Shown piece by piece: positions 1-9,728 of a DNA stretch of 64,000 bases. Under the pieces are notes generated by a model. The model worked only from the letters and a program-made list of their open reading frames with translations. It made no database searches and had not been told where the DNA came from. Both the position numbers and the translations under genes were made by a program. Source of the DNA: Pelagibacteraceae bacterium AG-390-L03 (GTDB lineage Bacteria > Pseudomonadota > Alphaproteobacteria > Pelagibacterales > Pelagibacteraceae); assembly GCA_003279685.1 (NCBI GenBank), contig QCHA01000004.1, forward strand, positions 1 to 64,000, in the 5' to 3' direction. Every line of letters starts with the position of its first letter. Position 1 is the first letter of the stretch.

Positions 1-712
1 CATGATGTGGAAAAATTAAATCTATACCTCCACCATGTATATCAAACTCATTTCCTAAAAATTTCTTAGACATTGCAGAACATTCTAAGTGCCAACCAGG
101 TCTGCCTTTTCCCCATGGAGACTTCCATGAAGGTTCGCTTTCTGTAGAGGGTTTCCATAATACAAAGTCTTCTGAGTTCTTTTTATTATCACTAATTTCA
201 ATTCTAGACCCTGCAATTAAATCCTCTAACTTTTTGTTTGATAATTGACCATAATCATTAAATTTTTTTACCTCAAAATAAACATGTTTGTTATTTTCAT
301 AAGCAAAACCCTTTTTGATTAATTCAGAAACCATCTCAATCATTAAATCTATATGCTCTGTAGCTTTAGGTTGTTGAGTTGGGTTTTCGCAATTTAAATA
401 ATTACAATCTTCACCAAAACTTTTAATTACAGTTTGTGTTAATTCTGAAATAGATATATTTTTTTCATTAGATGACTTAATTATCTTATCATCAACATCA
501 GTAATATTTCTAATATAAGTGACTGATGAAAATTTATTTTTAAGTATCTTAAAGAGAATATCAAAAATAACTATTGGTCTAGCATTACCAATATGAGGAT
601 CATCATAAACGGTTGGACCACAAACATACATTCCTATATTTTTTTCATCTATTGGAACAAATTTTTCTTTTTTGTTACTTAGATTGTTTGTTAAAAAAAT
701 ATCTTTATTCAT
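1..712 (-). CDS. cysS: cysteinyl-tRNA synthetase, 3' part cut by window edge
   Basis: Not in the ORF track because it runs off the left edge; I translated it from the ATG at 712 (MNKDIFLTNN...). It charges tRNA-Cys with cysteine in the cytoplasm. Visible family marks are the zinc-site region 'MYVCGPTVYD', the class I HIGH signature as 'PHIGNARP', the 'NITDVDDKII' segment and the conserved 'GRPGWHLECSAM' zinc/substrate motif, followed by 'DIHGGGIDLIFPHH', where the window ends. The KMSKS loop and anticodon-binding part lie outside. It follows nadE by 45 bases and looks like the last visible gene of the glmU'-glmS-DAHP synthase-nadE-cysS run. Confidence 0.96.
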   Translation of the reverse strand, partial: MNKDIFLTNNLSNKKEKFVPIDEKNIGMYVCGPTVYDDPHIGNARPIVIFDILFKILKNKFSSVTYIRNITDVDDKIIKSSNEKNISISELTQTVIKSFGEDCNYLNCENPTQQPKATEHIDLMIEMVSELIKKGFAYENNKHVYFEVKKFNDYGQLSNKKLEDLIAGSRIEISDNKKNSEDFVLWKPSTESEPSWKSPWGKGRPGWHLECSAMSKKFLGNEFDIHGGGIDLIFPHH

Positions 713-757
713 CTTTTTAGAAATATACTTAATTTATAGATTTGTGAATCTATTTGA

Positions 758-1495
758 TTAATTTGGAATTTTGCATACTGGAATTGGCTCCATTTTATGC
801 AAATTTTGTTTTCTTATAGTTTCGTACTTAGCTCTGTTCGATGAGTTTGGATTGTCCATAGCTTCTTCTAATTGATGATATTTTAAACCAAGTTGGCCTT
901 CATCTGTTCGACCATCGTCCCATAAACCATCTGTTGGGGCTGCCTCAATTATTTCTTTTAAAATTCCAAGTTCTTTTCCTATCTCCCAAACTTCACTTTT
1001 ATTACAATCAGCTATTGGAGATATATCAACCCCACCATCACCATATTTTGTATAAAACCCAACTCCAAAATCTTCTACTTTGTTACCTGTTCCAACAACT
1101 ATGCCTTTGTTTGCTGCAGCCACCTGATAAAGAGTAGTCATTCTTAATCTAGCTCTAGAATTTGCCATTCCATGTTCATTATTAAATTTAGATAAACTAG
1201 AAGAAAAAGCTGAAAATAATTCATCTAAATTTATTGTATGCGCTTCAACATTATCAAATTTATTAACTAGCCACTCTTGATGTTTTAAGCTTAAATCATG
1301 TTGTTGAGATTTTTGTTTAATTGGCATTGATAAAACAATTGTTTTTAATCCTGTCATTGCACTTAATGTACTTGAAACAGATGAGTCTATCCCACCAGAA
1401 ATTCCAATGACTAATGCTCGAGCCTTACTTGGCATATTATTTGCGTAATCTTTTATCCAATTAGATACAAAATTTACTTTTTCTGAGGCATTCAT
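758..1495 (-). CDS. nadE: NH3-dependent NAD+ synthetase
   Basis: Makes NAD+ from deamido-NAD+ (nicotinic acid adenine dinucleotide), ATP and ammonia. At 245 residues it is the short ammonia-dependent form with no N-terminal glutaminase (nitrilase) domain. The PP-loop ATP motif 'SGGIDSS' is at about residues 33-39, and 'GTGNKVED' and 'KYGDGGVDI' match the deamido-NAD and metal-binding loops of the family. ATG start; gaps are 39 bases to the upstream DAHP synthase gene and 45 to cysS. Ammonia use fits a cell that also carries two ammonium transporters in this window, though that link is inference. Confidence 0.95.
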   Translation of the reverse strand: MNASEKVNFVSNWIKDYANNMPSKARALVIGISGGIDSSVSSTLSAMTGLKTIVLSMPIKQKSQQHDLSLKHQEWLVNKFDNVEAHTINLDELFSAFSSSLSKFNNEHGMANSRARLRMTTLYQVAAANKGIVVGTGNKVEDFGVGFYTKYGDGGVDISPIADCNKSEVWEIGKELGILKEIIEAAPTDGLWDDGRTDEGQLGLKYHQLEEAMDNPNSSNRAKYETIRKQNLHKMEPIPVCKIPN

Positions 1496-1534
1496 AGTTT
1501 TAAAATATTATTAGTTGGTATCTTTTACAATGAT

Positions 1535-2914
1535 TTAAGATGCCGCTCTGTGTGCATTTTTAGAATATGAGCTATTCTTTTTAATCTCATCAGAAATTAA
1601 AAAAGCCAATTCTAAGGCTTGATTTGCATTAAGTCTTGGATCACAGTGAGTATGATATCTAGACGATAAATCTTTCTCTGATATTTTTTGAGCTCCACCG
1701 ATACATTCAGTTACATTTTGACCAGTCATTTCTATATGTAATCCACCAGCGTAACTTCCTTCACTTTGATGACAGGCAAATACATTCTTAACCTCTGTCA
1801 AAACACTATTAAAAGGTCTTGTTTTAAATCCAGTTGCTGCTTTAACCGTGTTACCATGGCAAGGATCACAAGACCAAATTACATTTAGACCTTCCTTTTT
1901 GATTGCTCTAATTAATTTAGGTAAATGTTTTGAAACGTTATCTGCACCAAATCTTGAAATTAAAGTGATTTTACCTTTTTCATTTCTTGGATTAATTTTA
2001 TTACAAAGATTTAATAAATCCTCTGGTTTTAATGTTGGTCCACACTTAATTCCTATTGGATTTTCGATACCTCTGCAAAATTCAACGTGTCCTCCATCAA
2101 GTTGTCTAGTTCTATCTCCAATCCAAACGAAGTGAGCTGAAGTATCATGATTTTCACCAGTGGTAGAATCTGTTCTGGTCATTGTTTCTTCAAAAGGTAA
2201 CAATAGTGCTTCATGAGAAGTCCAAAAATTAACTGTCTTTAATCTTCTATTAAAATCAGAGTTTATTCCACAAGCATCCATAAAAGCTAGGGCATCAGCT
2301 ATTCTATCTTCAAGTTCTTTAAATCTTTTTAATGCTGGGCTATTTTTAATAAACCCTAGGTTCCAATTATGAACATTTTGAAGATCAGCAAAACCTCCGT
2401 GGCAAAAAGCTCTTATAAGGTTTAATGTTGCAGCTGATTGAGAATATGCTTTAAACAATCTTTTGGGATCAGGAACTCTAGATTTTTCATTGAATTCCAT
2501 CCCATTAATATTATCCCCTAAATAACTTGGAAGTTCTATACCATCTTTAGACTCAATTGGTGAACTTCTAGGTTTTGAAAATTGACCAGCAATTCTTCCA
2601 ACTTTAACAACTGGCAAAGATGCTGAATAAGTTAACACTAATGACATTTGCAGCATTAATTTAAATGTATCTCTAATATTATCTGGATTAAATTCTGCAA
2701 AACTTTCTGCACAATCTCCTCCTTGAAGTAAAAATGCTTTTCCATCCACTACATCAGCAAGTTGATCTTTTAAATGTCTAGTTTCCCCTGCAAATACCAA
2801 AGGTGGGAACGTACCTATCTTATCTAATACTGTATCCAATTCTTTTTTGTTTGGATATTCAGGTATGTGTTTTACAGGATATTTTCTCCAGCTATTTTTT
2901 TTCCAATTTTTCAT
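1535..2914 (-). CDS. aroG: class II 3-deoxy-D-arabino-heptulosonate 7-phosphate synthase
   Basis: First enzyme of the shikimate pathway: condenses phosphoenolpyruvate and erythrose-4-phosphate. The protein (about 459 aa) is the plant/mycobacterial-like class II type, shown by '[11 protein letters not shown]', '[13 protein letters not shown]', '[16 protein letters not shown]' and '[10 protein letters not shown]'. The track starts at TTG 2920, but an ATG two codons later (2914) gives MKNWKKNSW, which is the usual N-terminus of this family, so I prefer it. It lies 35 bases after glmS in the same direction. No allosteric extension can be recognised with confidence. Confidence 0.94.
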   Translation of the reverse strand: MKNWKKNSWRKYPVKHIPEYPNKKELDTVLDKIGTFPPLVFAGETRHLKDQLADVVDGKAFLLQGGDCAESFAEFNPDNIRDTFKLMLQMSLVLTYSASLPVVKVGRIAGQFSKPRSSPIESKDGIELPSYLGDNINGMEFNEKSRVPDPKRLFKAYSQSAATLNLIRAFCHGGFADLQNVHNWNLGFIKNSPALKRFKELEDRIADALAFMDACGINSDFNRRLKTVNFWTSHEALLLPFEETMTRTDSTTGENHDTSAHFVWIGDRTRQLDGGHVEFCRGIENPIGIKCGPTLKPEDLLNLCNKINPRNEKGKITLISRFGADNVSKHLPKLIRAIKKEGLNVIWSCDPCHGNTVKAATGFKTRPFNSVLTEVKNVFACHQSEGSYAGGLHIEMTGQNVTECIGGAQKISEKDLSSRYHTHCDPRLNANQALELAFLISDEIKKNSSYSKNAHRAAS

Positions 2915-2949
2915 ATTCAACTTGGGATTGTTTTAACAGAGTTTAAACT

Positions 2950-4770
2950 TTATTCAACTGTTACTGATTTAGCTAAGTTTCTAGGTTTATCTATATCATA
3001 ACCCTTTTTAAGAGCTGAGTAATAGGCAAGCTTTTGAAGTGGTATAGTCAAAAGAAATGGAAGTAAGTCATCATTTGTAGTTTCAACCTCAATACTTTCC
3101 CAAATATTTTCAGAGATAATTTCGTCTTTACTTTTATTAGTGATTAACAAAACTTTAGCACCTCTTGCCACAACTTCCTGCATGTTTGAAATTGTTTTTT
3201 TATAATAATTATCTCTTGGAGCTAAAACAACGACTGGCATACCTTCTTCAATCAATGCAAGCGGACCATGTTTCATTTCACCAGCTGGATAACCTTCTGC
3301 ATGAACATAAGATAATTCTTTAAGTTTTAATGCACCCTCTAGTGCAATTGGATAAGAGAAACCTCTACCTAAAAACATTGACCCTTTTGCTTCATTAAAT
3401 GTTGACGCAATAGCCTGAACATCGTTGTCAATTAATAACGTTTCTTCAATTAATTTAGGTAAATTTTTGAGATCTTTAATTTTTTCTTGATAATTTTTAT
3501 TTTCAATTTCTTTTCTTAATGATGATAATTTTAATGATAAAATATACAAAACAAGTATTTGGCCTAAAAATGCTTTAGTTGATGCTACACCTATCTCTGG
3601 GCCACAATGTATAGGTAATACAAAATTTGAATCTCTTGCAATCGAACTTTCAATTACATTTACAACTGCACAAGTTTTCATTTTATTTTTATTACAAAGA
3701 TCTAAAGCCGCATAAGTATCAGCTGTTTCACCTGATTGAGATACAAAGATATATAAAGTATCATTTTTAAACCTATTTTTTCGGTATCTAAACTCTGATG
3801 CAATATCAATATTAACATCTAAAGCTGTTAGTTCTTCAAACCAATATTTAGCCATTAAGCAAGAATGGTAAGCAGTTCCACAACCAATCAGCATAATTGA
3901 TTTAATTTCATCTATTTCCCATGGAAAATTATAGATATTGATGTCATTATTCATGCTATCTACATATTCTTTAATACCTGTTTTTAAAGTTTGAGGCTGT
4001 TCTTCTATTTCTTTAGCCATAAAATGTTTAAAATCACCTTTGTCATAATTTTGTTCGTTAGAAGAAAGTTCTAAAACTTTTTTGTTAATTTTTATTCCAT
4101 CTTCATTAAAAAAATTAACTTCATCTTTCTTAATAAAACAAAATTCACCATCTTCTAAATAAGTTATCTTATTAGTCATTGATTTTAGAGCATAAGAATC
4201 TGATCCAAGATAATTTTCATTAGGACCATAACCCACAGCTAGAGGAGAGCCTCTTCTAGCACCTATTATTAAATCAGGCATGTCTTTAAAAATAATTCCT
4301 AAAGCAAAACTACCGTGAAGTTGTTTTAAAGTTTTTGTAATAGCTTCTCGTAATTCAGATATTTTAAGATTTTCTGTAATAAGATGAACAATTACTTCCG
4401 TGTCTGTTTGAGATTTAAACTTATGTCCTTTGCTTAATAAATATTTTTTTAATAATGTTGAATTTTCAATTATTCCGTTGTGAACTACTGACACATTTTC
4501 TGATGAGTGAGGGTGTGCATTGATACTATTTGGCACTCCATGAGTTGCCCATCTAACATGACCAATACCAATATTACCTGAAAGATTTTTTAAGTCAAAA
4601 TTATTTTCTAAATTTTCTACTCTGCCTTCAGATTTAACTTCATTAATAAAACCTTTGGACAAGGTTGCGATACCGGCAGAATCGTATCCTCTATACTCTA
4701 ATTTTTTAAGAGAATTAATAATACTGCTCGATACTGATTTATTGCTAGATATACCTATAATTCCACACAT
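2950..4770 (-). CDS. glmS: glutamine--fructose-6-phosphate aminotransferase
   Basis: Makes glucosamine-6-phosphate from fructose-6-P and glutamine, the entry step for peptidoglycan and lipid A amino sugars. The 606-aa length is typical. Cys2 after Met1 ('MCGIIG') is the N-terminal glutaminase nucleophile, with 'GHVRWATHG' and 'VVHNGIIEN' in the glutaminase domain. Two SIS isomerase domains follow ('SQSGETADT', 'GRGFSYPIALEGALKLKE'), and the end 'KPRNLAKSVTVE' is the conserved C-tail. It begins 3 bases after the truncated glmU gene, so both amino-sugar steps are co-transcribed. The short upstream gap leaves no room for a glmS ribozyme. Confidence 0.97.
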   Translation of the reverse strand: MCGIIGISSNKSVSSSIINSLKKLEYRGYDSAGIATLSKGFINEVKSEGRVENLENNFDLKNLSGNIGIGHVRWATHGVPNSINAHPHSSENVSVVHNGIIENSTLLKKYLLSKGHKFKSQTDTEVIVHLITENLKISELREAITKTLKQLHGSFALGIIFKDMPDLIIGARRGSPLAVGYGPNENYLGSDSYALKSMTNKITYLEDGEFCFIKKDEVNFFNEDGIKINKKVLELSSNEQNYDKGDFKHFMAKEIEEQPQTLKTGIKEYVDSMNNDINIYNFPWEIDEIKSIMLIGCGTAYHSCLMAKYWFEELTALDVNIDIASEFRYRKNRFKNDTLYIFVSQSGETADTYAALDLCNKNKMKTCAVVNVIESSIARDSNFVLPIHCGPEIGVASTKAFLGQILVLYILSLKLSSLRKEIENKNYQEKIKDLKNLPKLIEETLLIDNDVQAIASTFNEAKGSMFLGRGFSYPIALEGALKLKELSYVHAEGYPAGEMKHGPLALIEEGMPVVVLAPRDNYYKKTISNMQEVVARGAKVLLITNKSKDEIISENIWESIEVETTNDDLLPFLLTIPLQKLAYYSALKKGYDIDKPRNLAKSVTVE

Positions 4771-4773
4771 AAA

Positions 4774-5391
4774 TTATTTTTTTTTATAATTCTTTATTTC
4801 AGTTTGTGATGATCTTGTTAATGCTAAAGATTTCTTTTTGACACTCTTGGTAATTACTGAGCCAGCACCAATAATACTTTCTTGTTCAATAGTTAATGGA
4901 GCAACTAATGATGAATTTGATCCAACAAAAACATTATCTTTAATTTTTGTTTTGCTTTTTTTAACTCCATCATAATTACATGTAATTGTTCCAGCTCCAA
5001 TATTTACAGATTTTCCAATTTCACTATCACCGATGTAGGATAAATGATTTACTTTTGATTTTTTTCCAACAGTACTTTTTTTAACTTCTACAAAATTTCC
5101 AATTTTAGATCCTTCTTTCAAAATTGTGTCAGGTCTAATCCTAGCATAAGGACCAATTTCAACTTTGTTTTCAATTTTACAAGATTCTAAATGTGAAAAT
5201 GATTTTATCACAACATTATTTCCTATTTTTACATTTTTTCCTATTACAACATAAGGATCAATAGTTACGTTCTTTCCAATTTTAGTATCAATAGAAAAAA
5301 AAATTGTTTCAGGTCCAATCATTCTTACACCAATTTTTAAAAATTTATTTCTAAGTTTATTTTGATTTTTTTCTGAATTTAATTCTTTCAT
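4774..5391 (-). CDS. glmU: GlmU C-terminal half only: glucosamine-1-phosphate N-acetyltransferase
   Basis: A 205-aa left-handed beta-helix (hexapeptide repeat) protein that aligns with the C-terminal half of GlmU, which acetylates glucosamine-1-P. Residues matching the E. coli acetyltransferase site are all present at the right spacing: R86, K104, H116, Y119, N130 and K145, within 'GPYARIRP', 'FVEVKK', 'NHLSYIGD' and '[13 protein letters not shown]'. The N-terminal UDP-GlcNAc pyrophosphorylase domain (LxGGxGTRM) is absent, and the divergent gph gene begins 68 bases upstream, so this is not a broken full-length gene. The uridylyltransferase step must be encoded elsewhere. It is followed by glmS after 3 bases. 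Confidence 0.9.
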   Translation of the reverse strand: MKELNSEKNQNKLRNKFLKIGVRMIGPETIFFSIDTKIGKNVTIDPYVVIGKNVKIGNNVVIKSFSHLESCKIENKVEIGPYARIRPDTILKEGSKIGNFVEVKKSTVGKKSKVNHLSYIGDSEIGKSVNIGAGTITCNYDGVKKSKTKIKDNVFVGSNSSLVAPLTIEQESIIGAGSVITKSVKKKSLALTRSSQTEIKNYKKK

Positions 5392-5459
5392 TTTTAAACG
5401 CTTTACATTAAGAATATGTCTTAATTAATTCACATAATATTTCTTTAAAAAACTTTAAA

Positions 5460-6143
5460 ATGAAGCAGAAATTCACAATTTTATTTGATTTAGATGGCAC
5501 TCTTGTTGATACAGCGCCAGATTTAATGTTGGCTCACAATCATGTAATGAGAAAATTTGGCTACCCTACTAAGTCCACAAAAGATATTAGAAATTTAGTT
5601 GGCAAAGGTGCCGGTGCATTAATTGGAAGATCTATTTGGGGACAAGCAAAAAAAGAATTTAGTAAAGTTTTAGATGAAAAAATTAAAGATGAAATGGTTA
5701 AAGAATTTGTCAACTTTTATGGAAAAAATATTGTTAATGAAAGCACACTTATTAATGGTGTTAAAGAATTTCTAAAATGGTGTAAGGAAGAAAATATATC
5801 AATGGCTGTTTGCACAAATAAACAAGAACATTTATCCAATGACCTTTTAAAAAAAATTGGCATTTATGATTTTTTTGAATATGTGGCTGGATCAGATACA
5901 TTTGATTATTGCAAACCAGATCCAAGACACTTGACAAATGTAGTTGAAATTCTAGATGGTGACATAAATAAAACTATCATGATTGGTGACAGTGAAACTG
6001 ATGCAAATGCAGCCAAAGCTGCTGAGATACCGGTTATTTTATTGGAAAATGGATATACTGAAAAAAATACAACTGAGATTTATCATAATCATCTAATTAA
6101 AGACTATATTGGTATTGAAAAAATAATATCAAAATATCTTTAA
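5460..6143 (+). CDS. gph: HAD-family phosphoglycolate phosphatase
   Basis: A 227-aa haloacid dehalogenase hydrolase, probably dephosphorylating 2-phosphoglycolate made by DNA repair or oxygenase side reactions. Motif I is 'FDLDGTLVDT' with catalytic Asp10 and Asp12, the motif II Thr lies in 'VCTNK', the Lys in 'CKPDPRH', and motif IV is 'MIGDSETDA'. The insert between motifs I and II is the alpha-helical cap of subfamily IA. The gene diverges from glmU' across 68 bases and precedes the prp cluster by 53 bases. Substrate identity within the HAD family is inferred from overall resemblance; other small phosphates are possible. Confidence 0.85.
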   Translation: MKQKFTILFDLDGTLVDTAPDLMLAHNHVMRKFGYPTKSTKDIRNLVGKGAGALIGRSIWGQAKKEFSKVLDEKIKDEMVKEFVNFYGKNIVNESTLINGVKEFLKWCKEENISMAVCTNKQEHLSNDLLKKIGIYDFFEYVAGSDTFDYCKPDPRHLTNVVEILDGDINKTIMIGDSETDANAAKAAEIPVILLENGYTEKNTTEIYHNHLIKDYIGIEKIISKYL

Positions 6144-6196
6144 TATTGATTAATTTTTTTTAACTATTAAAACAAAATCACTATTAAGGAGTTATT

Positions 6197-7699
6197 TTGT
6201 TATTACATACAGTTAAAGTCTATCCATCTAAAATCCATCTTCCTAAAAAAAAACAGCTAGCTTGGAAGATAGCTGAAATTGCAAGTGATAATGTAAAGTT
6301 GAATAAAAATGCAATAGAAATGGTCATCAATAGAATTATTGATAATGCGTCTGTTGCAATAGCATCTTTAAATAGAAGGCCTGTTATTTCCTCAAGAGAA
6401 ATGGCTTTGAAGCATTCTAGAAAAAATGGAGCAACTTTATTTGGTGTAAATTCTAGACTTAAATTTGATTGTGAATGGGCCGCTTGGTCAAATGGAACTG
6501 CTGTTAGAGAACTTGATTTTCATGATACTTTCTTAGCTGCTGACTACAGTCATCCAGGAGATAATATCCCTCCACTTTTAGCAGTTGCACAACAAAACAA
6601 AATAAATGGATTAGATTTATTACGTGGGATCATTACTGCTTACGAGGTACAAGTAAATTTAGTTAAAGGAATTTGTTTACATAAACATAAAGTAGATCAC
6701 ATAGCTCATTTAGGTCCAAGTGTTGCTGCAGGACTTGGTTCAATGCTTAAACTTAACACCGAAACAATTTACCAAGCAGTTCAACAAGCACTTCATACAA
6801 CTGTCTCGACTAGACAATCTAGAAAGGGTGAAATTTCAAGTTGGAAAGCATACGCACCAGCTCATGCTGGAAAACTTGCAATTGAGGCTGTAGATAGAGT
6901 TATGCGAGGTGAAGGTGCACCAAGCCCAATATATGAAGGAGAAGATAGTGTTATTGCAAGAATATTAGATGGAAAAAAAGCTAATTACAAAGTGCCACTT
7001 CCTAAAAAAGGTGAAGTTAAAAAAGCAATTCTTGAAACCTATACAAAAGAATATTCAGCAGAATATCAATCACAAGCGTTAATTGATTTAGCCAAAAAAC
7101 TTAAAACTAAAATACATAATTTAAATCAAATTAAAAAAATTGATATTTTTACAAGTCATCATACTCATTATGTAATTGGAACCGGAGCAAATGATCCTCA
7201 AAAAATGAATCCAAATTCAAGTAGAGAAACACTAGATCACTCAATTATGTATATTTTTGCAGTTGCGCTAGAGGATGGAGATTGGCATCATGTTAAATCT
7301 TACACAAAAGCTAGAGCAAATAAAAAAAGTACTATCAAAATTTGGAAATCAATTACAACTTACGAAGACAAGAAATGGACCAAAAAATATCACGATCCAA
7401 ACCCAATGAAAAAATCTTTTGGTGCTAAAGTAGTTATCACTTTAAATAATGGTAAAAAAATTAGTGAACAACTTGATAGAGCAGATGCACATCCATATGG
7501 AGCAAGACCATTTAAAAGACAAAATTATATTAAGAAATTTTTAACTTTAACTAATGGTATTCTTGATAAAAAAGAAAGTGATCGCTTTTTAAAAACAGTT
7601 CAAAATTTAAAAAATTTAAAATCAGGTCATTTAGATAAATTAAATATAGAAATTAAAAAAAGTGATTTGAAAAGAAATTTAAAAAAAGGAATATTCTAG
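6197..7699 (+). CDS. prpD: 2-methylcitrate dehydratase (MmgE/PrpD family)
   Basis: Dehydrates 2-methylcitrate to 2-methyl-cis-aconitate in propionyl-CoA breakdown. The 500-aa protein has the long all-helical MmgE/PrpD fold pattern, with the recognisable stretch '[18 protein letters not shown]' and '[18 protein letters not shown]'. It starts with TTG at 6197; a clear AAGGAG Shine-Dalgarno sequence ends 6 bases before it and no ATG is near, so the TTG is well supported. Its last base is shared with the GTG start of prpB, and prpB shares a base with prpC, so the three are translationally coupled. Confidence 0.94.
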   Translation: MLLHTVKVYPSKIHLPKKKQLAWKIAEIASDNVKLNKNAIEMVINRIIDNASVAIASLNRRPVISSREMALKHSRKNGATLFGVNSRLKFDCEWAAWSNGTAVRELDFHDTFLAADYSHPGDNIPPLLAVAQQNKINGLDLLRGIITAYEVQVNLVKGICLHKHKVDHIAHLGPSVAAGLGSMLKLNTETIYQAVQQALHTTVSTRQSRKGEISSWKAYAPAHAGKLAIEAVDRVMRGEGAPSPIYEGEDSVIARILDGKKANYKVPLPKKGEVKKAILETYTKEYSAEYQSQALIDLAKKLKTKIHNLNQIKKIDIFTSHHTHYVIGTGANDPQKMNPNSSRETLDHSIMYIFAVALEDGDWHHVKSYTKARANKKSTIKIWKSITTYEDKKWTKKYHDPNPMKKSFGAKVVITLNNGKKISEQLDRADAHPYGARPFKRQNYIKKFLTLTNGILDKKESDRFLKTVQNLKNLKSGHLDKLNIEIKKSDLKRNLKKGIF

Positions 7700-8595
7700 T
7701 GCATTTTGTTGAAAAAGAACCAAGTCAAAAAAGAATAGATTTTGTTGAAAAACTAAAATCAAATAAAATATTAAGAGTACCAGGAGCTTATAATCCTTTA
7801 ACAGCAAAACTAATTGAAGAAATTGGATATGATGCAGTTTATATATCGGGTGGTGTTATGGCTAATGATCTTGGTTTTCCCGACATTGGCTTAACAACAT
7901 TGCAAGATGTAAGTACTAGATCATATTTGATCTCAAGAGTTACAAATTTACCCACAATTGTTGATATAGATACTGGGTTTAAATCTTGCAAAGAAACTAT
8001 TGAGACTTTTGAAGAGTTTGGAATTGCAGCTGTACATCTAGAAGATCAGATAGAAAGAAAAAGATGCGGTCATCTTGATAATAAAGAGTTAATTTCAACA
8101 GAGGCTATGGTTGATAAAATTAAAGAGTGTGTTGCAGCTAAAAAAGATAGTAATTTTAAAATAATTGCAAGATCAGATGCTAAGAGCGTTGAGGGAATTG
8201 ATAAAATGATTGATAGATGCAAAGCATACATTGATGCTGGTGCTGAAATTATCTTTCCAGAAGCATTACAAGATGAAAAAGATTTTGAAAAAGTAAGAAA
8301 AGAGCTTTCATGTTATTTGTTAGCCAATATGACAGAATTTGGTAAATCGAAACTTTTTAATTACAAAGAATTAGAGGATTTTGGATATAATATTGTCATT
8401 TACCCAGTGACTACACAAAGATTAGCAATGAAAAATGTAGAAGATGGATTAAGAGACATTTATGCGAATGGACACCAAAATAATATTATTGATAAAATGC
8501 AAACTAGAAAAAGACTTTATGAGTTAGTTGAGTATGAAAAATACAACTCTCTTGATGAAAAAATTTATAACTTTAGTACGGAAGGACATGAATAA
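7699..8595 (+). CDS. prpB: 2-methylisocitrate lyase
   Basis: Cleaves 2-methylisocitrate to pyruvate and succinate, the last step of the methylcitrate cycle. The isocitrate lyase/PEP mutase superfamily signature 'KRCGH' is at residues 121-125 (catalytic Cys123), and Mg-binding aspartates lie in 'VDIDTGF' near residue 89-91. The 298-aa length matches PrpB rather than the longer isocitrate lyase. GTG start overlapping the prpD stop codon by one base, with 'AAAAAGGA' upstream. Oxaloacetate hydrolase/PEP phosphonomutase relatives share the fold, but the flanking prpD and prpC settle the call. Confidence 0.94.
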   Translation: MHFVEKEPSQKRIDFVEKLKSNKILRVPGAYNPLTAKLIEEIGYDAVYISGGVMANDLGFPDIGLTTLQDVSTRSYLISRVTNLPTIVDIDTGFKSCKETIETFEEFGIAAVHLEDQIERKRCGHLDNKELISTEAMVDKIKECVAAKKDSNFKIIARSDAKSVEGIDKMIDRCKAYIDAGAEIIFPEALQDEKDFEKVRKELSCYLLANMTEFGKSKLFNYKELEDFGYNIVIYPVTTQRLAMKNVEDGLRDIYANGHQNNIIDKMQTRKRLYELVEYEKYNSLDEKIYNFSTEGHE

Positions 8596-9719
8596 TGAGT
8601 GAAGAAATTAAAAAAGGGCTACTGGGTATAGTAGTCGATGAAACAGAAGTTTCAAAAGTAATGCCTGAAATAAATTCTCTAACTTATAGAGGGTATGCTG
8701 CTCAAGATTTGTGTGAATATTGTAGATTTGAGGAAGTTGCTTATCTAATTTTAAACAAAGATCTTCCAAACTCAATTCAATTAAAACAATTTGAAAAAGA
8801 AGAAAAAAATAATAGAGAATTATCAAAAAATTTATATGAAATAATTAAACATATGCCAAAAAAATCACACCCAATGGATGTAGCAAGAACAGCTGTTAGT
8901 GTAATGGGTTTAGAAGATAAAGAAACATCAGATTCTTCAACAGAAGCTAATATGAGAAAAGCTCTAAGAATTTTTGCTAAAACTCCAACCGCACTAGCTG
9001 CTTTTTACAGAATTAGAAATGGTAAAAAAATTATTAAACCTAAAAAAGAATTAACTTTTGCAGAAAACTTTTTTTATATGTGTTTTGGCAAAGTTCCTCA
9101 AAAAGAAATTGTTAAAGCATTTGATGTATCGTTAATTTTATATGCAGAGCATAGTTTCAATGTTTCAACTTTTACTGCAAGAACTATTACAAGTAGTTTA
9201 TCAGACATTCATGGAGCTATTACAGGGGCTATAGCAAGTTTAAAAGGTCCTCTTCATGGTGGCGCTAATGAAGAAGTAATGCATATGATGAGAAAAATTA
9301 AAAAACCTGAAAATGCATTAAAATGGATTAATGATGCTCTTAAAAATAAAGAAGTAGTAATGGGTTTTGGTCATAGAGTTTATAAGTCTGGAGACTCTAG
9401 AGTTCCAACCATGCGAGAATATTTTGGAAAAGTTGCCAAAATTAAAAAAGATAAAACTTTTGAGAAGATTTACGATATTGTTGAAAAAGTGATGATCAAG
9501 AAAAAGAATATTCATCCAAATGTAGATTACCCAACTGGTCCTACTTACCATTTAATGGGATTTGATACTGATTTCTTTACACCAATATTTGTAATTTCAA
9601 GAATTACCGGTTGGTCTGCGCATATAATGGAGCAACATGCTGCAAACAAACTTATTCGACCACTTGCTAGCTATAAAGGTAGCAAGCACCGAAAAGTAAT
9701 GCAGCTTAATCAAAGATAA
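8595..9719 (+). CDS. prpC: 2-methylcitrate synthase / citrate synthase family
   Basis: Condenses propionyl-CoA with oxaloacetate. The 374-aa citrate-synthase fold protein has 'EHSFNVSTFTAR', 'GPLHGGANEEV' and 'GFGHRVYKSGDSR', which hold the catalytic histidines and the CoA/oxaloacetate sites. Starts in a TAATG overlap with prpB. The cluster order prpD-prpB-prpC and the short (about 370 aa) length favour methylcitrate over citrate synthase. No prpR regulator or prpE (propionyl-CoA synthetase) is next to it, so propionyl-CoA presumably arrives from amino-acid or DMSP breakdown (inference). Confidence 0.92.
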   Translation: MSEEIKKGLLGIVVDETEVSKVMPEINSLTYRGYAAQDLCEYCRFEEVAYLILNKDLPNSIQLKQFEKEEKNNRELSKNLYEIIKHMPKKSHPMDVARTAVSVMGLEDKETSDSSTEANMRKALRIFAKTPTALAAFYRIRNGKKIIKPKKELTFAENFFYMCFGKVPQKEIVKAFDVSLILYAEHSFNVSTFTARTITSSLSDIHGAITGAIASLKGPLHGGANEEVMHMMRKIKKPENALKWINDALKNKEVVMGFGHRVYKSGDSRVPTMREYFGKVAKIKKDKTFEKIYDIVEKVMIKKKNIHPNVDYPTGPTYHLMGFDTDFFTPIFVISRITGWSAHIMEQHAANKLIRPLASYKGSKHRKVMQLNQR

Positions 9720-9728
9720 TTTTAAAAA

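Noticed and set aside
934-1137. Plus-strand 67-aa ORF
   Set aside because: Antisense shadow of nadE with low-complexity Leu/His/Gln composition; no ribosome site.
2921-2949. Separate promoter for the DAHP synthase gene
   Set aside because: The gap to glmS is too short and shows no boxes; co-transcription is simpler.
5392-5459. A glmU N-terminal pyrophosphorylase remnant upstream of the short glmU
   Set aside because: Only 68 bases separate it from gph, and they encode no LxGGxGTRM-type sequence in any frame.
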